A DNA stretch of 64,000 nt from Burkholderia cenocepacia (GTDB lineage: Bacteria; Pseudomonadota; Gammaproteobacteria; Burkholderiales; Burkholderiaceae): contig NZ_UAQZ01000012.1 of assembly GCF_900446215.1 (NCBI RefSeq), positions 620,001 through 684,000 on the forward strand, given 5' to 3'. The notes beneath the pieces are model-generated. The model had not been told where the DNA came from. It did no database searches and was given only the letters and a program-made list of their open reading frames with translations. Position 1 is the stretch's first letter, and the number at the start of each line of letters is the position of its first letter. This document shows, piece after piece, positions 61,293-64,000 of this stretch. A program made the position numbers and the translations under genes.

Positions 61293-62237
61293 TTAAGGGG
61301 CGCTGGGGGGCGTTGTCAATGCCCGGCCGGCCGCCCATTCCGGCCGCTGCCCGAGCGTGTCGAACAGCCGGACGATTTCACCCTTCACCTTCTGCACCGC
61401 GTTGCTGACGAGCGCCGTGTCGTGCCAGCACAGCGACAGGTCGCGCGCGAACAGCCGGTGCGCGACCGTCGACAGCTTCAGCTTGCGCTCCTCGATCTCG
61501 ACGTGCGCGGCCGTCCACGGCAGGATCGTCACGCCGAGCTGCGCCATCACGGCCGCGAACAGCAGCCCGGTCGAACTTGCCTCGAAGCTGATCTCATACG
61601 ACAGGCCGGCCTCGCGCATCGCCCAGTCGACGCGGTTGCGGATCGTGTTCGGCGCGCTCGGCAGCACGAGCGGCATCCGCGCGATCGCGTCGAGCGGCAC
61701 GGGGTCGTCCGGCACCGGGAATTCGGGCCACGTGATCAGGTACAGCGTTTCCGTCAGCAGCCGGTGGGTCGCGATCCCGCGCGTATCGACCGCATCGACG
61801 ACGATCGCGAGATCGAGCCGCGCGCGCTCGAGCAGCGTGTCGAGATCGGCGCTCGGCGCTTCGATCAGCTCCAGCATGATGCCGGGAAAGCGGTCGCGCA
61901 CCGCGCGGGCGAGCGGAATGGCCAGCACGCGCGCGGTGCTCGACGGCATGCCGACGGTCACGCGGCCCTGCGGCGTATCGGCGTCGCGGCGCAGCAGCTC
62001 GCGCATGCCGTCGGCCTGGCGCAGCAGTTCGAGCGCGTGCTGGTACAGCGTGCGGCCGGCGGCGGTCGGCGCGACGCCGCGCACGCTCCGTTCGAGCAGC
62101 TGCATCCCGAGATCCTGCTCGAGATTGCGCATCTGCTGGCTCACCGCCGGCTGCGCGACGTGCAGCGCCTCGCTCGCATGCGTGACGTTGCCGCATTCGA
62201 CGACCTTCACGAAATAGCGCAACTGTCTCAAGTCCAT
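61293..62237 (-). CDS. LysR-family regulator of the divergent MFS/CoA-transferase operon
   Basis: A 314-residue regulator starting MDLRQLRYFVKVVECGNVTHASEAL, with helix-turn-helix ALHVAQPAVSQQMRNLEQDLG (about 24-44). The effector domain from about 90 (GRVTVGMPSSTARVL) is of the CynR/NAC-like group. It is divergent from the MFS gene across a 182-bp gap that contains an AT-rich dyad at 62297, the probable operator. Confidence 0.9.
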   Translation of the reverse strand: MDLRQLRYFVKVVECGNVTHASEALHVAQPAVSQQMRNLEQDLGMQLLERSVRGVAPTAAGRTLYQHALELLRQADGMRELLRRDADTPQGRVTVGMPSSTARVLAIPLARAVRDRFPGIMLELIEAPSADLDTLLERARLDLAIVVDAVDTRGIATHRLLTETLYLITWPEFPVPDDPVPLDAIARMPLVLPSAPNTIRNRVDWAMREAGLSYEISFEASSTGLLFAAVMAQLGVTILPWTAAHVEIEERKLKLSTVAHRLFARDLSLCWHDTALVSNAVQKVKGEIVRLFDTLGQRPEWAAGRALTTPPSAP

Positions 62238-62296
62238 CGCCGCCGTCTCCCCGATTCACGCGCGTTTCGAGCCATAAGCCAATCCGATCGAATAAG

Positions 62297-62307
62297 ATGA
62301 ATATCAT
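62297..62307. promoter_or_regulatory. Candidate LysR operator and divergent promoter region
   Basis: ATGAATATCAT, a near-perfect 11-bp dyad in an AT-rich patch of the gap between LysR (start 62237) and MFS (start 62420). A -10-like TATACT lies at 62333-62338 with TTTTCA 17 bp upstream (62310-62315), pointing toward the MFS gene. Confidence 0.45.
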
Positions 62308-62419
62308 ATTTTTCAGCGATCGATGGTGTTTCTATACTCGTCTCACAAAAGAGCCCGACTGCCGGCCATCCCGGACCGGACGCGGCGACGGAGCCGGCCC
62401 CGCCGGCAAGGAGACGAAG

Positions 62420-63742
62420 ATGTTCAAGGCGATCGACGCGCCGGCGGCCGGCGCGAAGCCGCGGCGCACGCCGCTCACGCGCGAGCAGGTCAAGGGTTTC
62501 TGGGCCGTGTACGCGGGCTGGGTGCTCGACGGCGTGGATTCGGTGATCTACGCGCTCGTGCTGATTCCCGCGCTGACCGAATTGCTGCCGGCCTCCGGCA
62601 TCGCGGCGACGCCCGCGAACCTCGGGATGTACGGCTCGATCCTGTTCGCGCTATTCCTGATCGGCTGGGGGCTGTCGTTCATCTGGGGGCCGCTCGCCGA
62701 CCGCTTCGGCCGCGTGCGCACGCTCGCCGCGAGCATCCTGATCTATTCGGTGTTCACCGGCGCGGCCGCGTTCGTGCACGACGTGTGGGCGCTGGCCGCG
62801 TGCCGCTTGATCGCCGGGATCGGCGTCGGCGGCGAATGGGCGCTCGCCGGCACCTACGTCGCCGAGAGCTGGCCGGAAGACCGCCGCAAGATGGGCGCCG
62901 GCTACCTGCAGACGGGCTACTACTTCGGCTTCTTCATCGCGGCCTGCCTGAACTACACGATCGGCGCGACCTACGGCTGGCGCGCGATGTTCCTGTGCGG
63001 GCTGGCGCCCGCGCTGCTCGCGGTGTTCACGGTGATGCGCGTGAAAGAGCCGGGGCAGTGGCGCCGGCACGATGCGCGCGACGGCGACGTGGCCGACACG
63101 CGGCGCGCGCATCCGCTGCGCGAGATCTTCGCGCCGGCGTTCCTGCGCCGCACGCTGACGAGCGCGAGCCTCGTCGGCGTCGCGATCGTCGGGCTGTGGG
63201 CCGGCTCCGTCTACGAGGCGAGCGCGGTCACCACGCTGGCGGCGCGCGCGGGCATCGATCACGTCGGCGCATTGCGGCTTGCGTCGATCGGCGCGGCGAT
63301 CCTGTCGTGCGCGACGATCGCCGGCTGCCTGGCGGCGCCGTGGCTGTCGGAACGGCTCGGCCGGCGTACCGCGCTCGGCGTGTATTTTGCGGGGATGGCC
63401 GGCTCGATCGTGTTCGCGTTCGGCTGGGCGTTCTACCAGCCGAACGGGCTCGCGGCCTTCATGGTGTCGCTCGCGTTCCTCGGCTTCTTCGGCGGCAACT
63501 TCGCGATCTTCTCGCTGTGGCTGCCCGAGCAATATCCGACGCGCGTGCGGGCCACCGCGTTCGCGTTCAACGCGTCGGTCGGCCGCTTCATCGGCGCGGG
63601 CGTGAACTTCCTGCTCGGCGCGGCGATACACGGTTACGGATCGCTCGGCGTGCCGGTCGCCTGGACCGCGGCCGTGTTCGGACTCGGCATCCTGATCCTG
63701 CCGTTCGCGGTCGAAACGCGGCATCAGACGCTGCCCGAATGA
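62420..63742 (+). CDS. MFS transporter, aromatic/organic acid:H+ symporter-like
   Basis: A 440-residue, 12-segment permease. [19 protein letters not shown] is helix 1, [13 protein letters not shown] is the conserved 2-3 loop, and [25 protein letters not shown] is the helix-4 signature of sugar/organic-acid transporters. ATG 62420 follows AAGGAG. It is 61 bp upstream of a CoA-transferase gene, so it probably imports the carboxylate that the operon activates. Confidence 0.9.
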   Translation: MFKAIDAPAAGAKPRRTPLTREQVKGFWAVYAGWVLDGVDSVIYALVLIPALTELLPASGIAATPANLGMYGSILFALFLIGWGLSFIWGPLADRFGRVRTLAASILIYSVFTGAAAFVHDVWALAACRLIAGIGVGGEWALAGTYVAESWPEDRRKMGAGYLQTGYYFGFFIAACLNYTIGATYGWRAMFLCGLAPALLAVFTVMRVKEPGQWRRHDARDGDVADTRRAHPLREIFAPAFLRRTLTSASLVGVAIVGLWAGSVYEASAVTTLAARAGIDHVGALRLASIGAAILSCATIAGCLAAPWLSERLGRRTALGVYFAGMAGSIVFAFGWAFYQPNGLAAFMVSLAFLGFFGGNFAIFSLWLPEQYPTRVRATAFAFNASVGRFIGAGVNFLLGAAIHGYGSLGVPVAWTAAVFGLGILILPFAVETRHQTLPE

Positions 63743-63803
63743 ACGGCGCGCGGCAGTCGTTCGCAAACAACACACATCTCGTCATCCCTATCAGGAGTCC
63801 GGA

Positions 63804-64000
63804 ATGCAGGCATTAACAGGAATCAGGGTCGTCGATCTGAGTCGCGCGCTGTCGGGGCCGTTCTGCTCGATGGTGCTCGCCGATCTCGGCGCCGACGTGA
63901 TCAAGGTCGAGTCGGGGCCGCACGGCGACATGAGCCGCGCGTGGGGGCCGTTCGATCGCGGCGTGAGCACGTACTACCTGTCCTGCAACCGCAACAAGCG
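63804..64000 (+). CDS. CaiB/BaiF-family CoA transferase (3'-truncated by window edge)
   Basis: Only the first 65 residues are visible. [32 protein letters not shown] is the diagnostic N-terminus of type III CoA transferases; [13 protein letters not shown] follows. The catalytic Asp lies beyond the window. The start ATG 63804 has AGGAG upstream. With the MFS gene and the divergent LysR it forms a small catabolic operon for an unidentified organic acid. Confidence 0.93.
   Translation, partial: MQALTGIRVVDLSRALSGPFCSMVLADLGADVIKVESGPHGDMSRAWGPFDRGVSTYYLSCNRNK

Overview
This window is a GC-rich chromosomal segment from a Burkholderia cepacia complex bacterium. The gene order points to B. cenocepacia: an rml-wzm-wzt-wbi O-antigen cluster, the ogc protein O-glycosylation cluster, manB, waaC, waaA, then urease and urt genes. 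A 914-bp IS5-family element that matches what I recall of IS402 interrupts a glycosyltransferase gene in the O-antigen cluster. From memory this is the lesion described in wbxE of epidemic ET12 strains such as J2315, which lack O-antigen. Strain identity is inference only.

Layout. 1-17 kb holds the O-antigen locus on the plus strand: dTDP-rhamnose synthesis (rmlA partial, rmlC, rmlD), the ABC exporter wzm/wzt, a VioA-like aminotransferase, glycosyltransferases, the interrupted wbxE, a reverse-strand NeuD/PglD-like acyltransferase, then wbiG, wbiH and wbiI. 17-22.5 kb is the minus-strand ogcX-A-B-E-I operon, which makes the lipid-linked trisaccharide for general protein O-glycosylation. 22.7-27.6 kb carries manB and LPS core genes waaC, kdoO and waaA. 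27.7-39.1 kb on the minus strand is nitrogen scavenging: ureDABCEFG and the urea ABC importer urtABCDE, the latter behind a good sigma-54 promoter match.

39.4-45.1 kb is housekeeping: a rhodanese, a PCMT-family methyltransferase, hemN, uppP and trmB, with small proteins between them. 45.5-50.2 kb is a purine/urate catabolic locus: uraD, a LysR regulator with a candidate operator, an MFS transporter, two tandem 5-hydroxyisourate hydrolases (one with a Tat-like signal) and a nucleoside deaminase.

51.1-57.5 kb is a 6.34-kb integrated element bounded by a 26-bp direct repeat of the 3' end of tRNA-Gly(CCC). It carries a tyrosine integrase, a serine recombinase, a regulator, a possible replication protein and several proteins of unknown function. 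Beyond the tRNA lie an orphan immunity-protein-like gene, a cupin, a D-tartrate dehydratase-like enzyme, a LysE exporter, and a LysR/MFS/CoA-transferase catabolic module that runs off the right edge.

The least characterised part is the integrative element with its structured non-coding segment (53.8-54.0 kb). I saw no CRISPR array and no rRNA.
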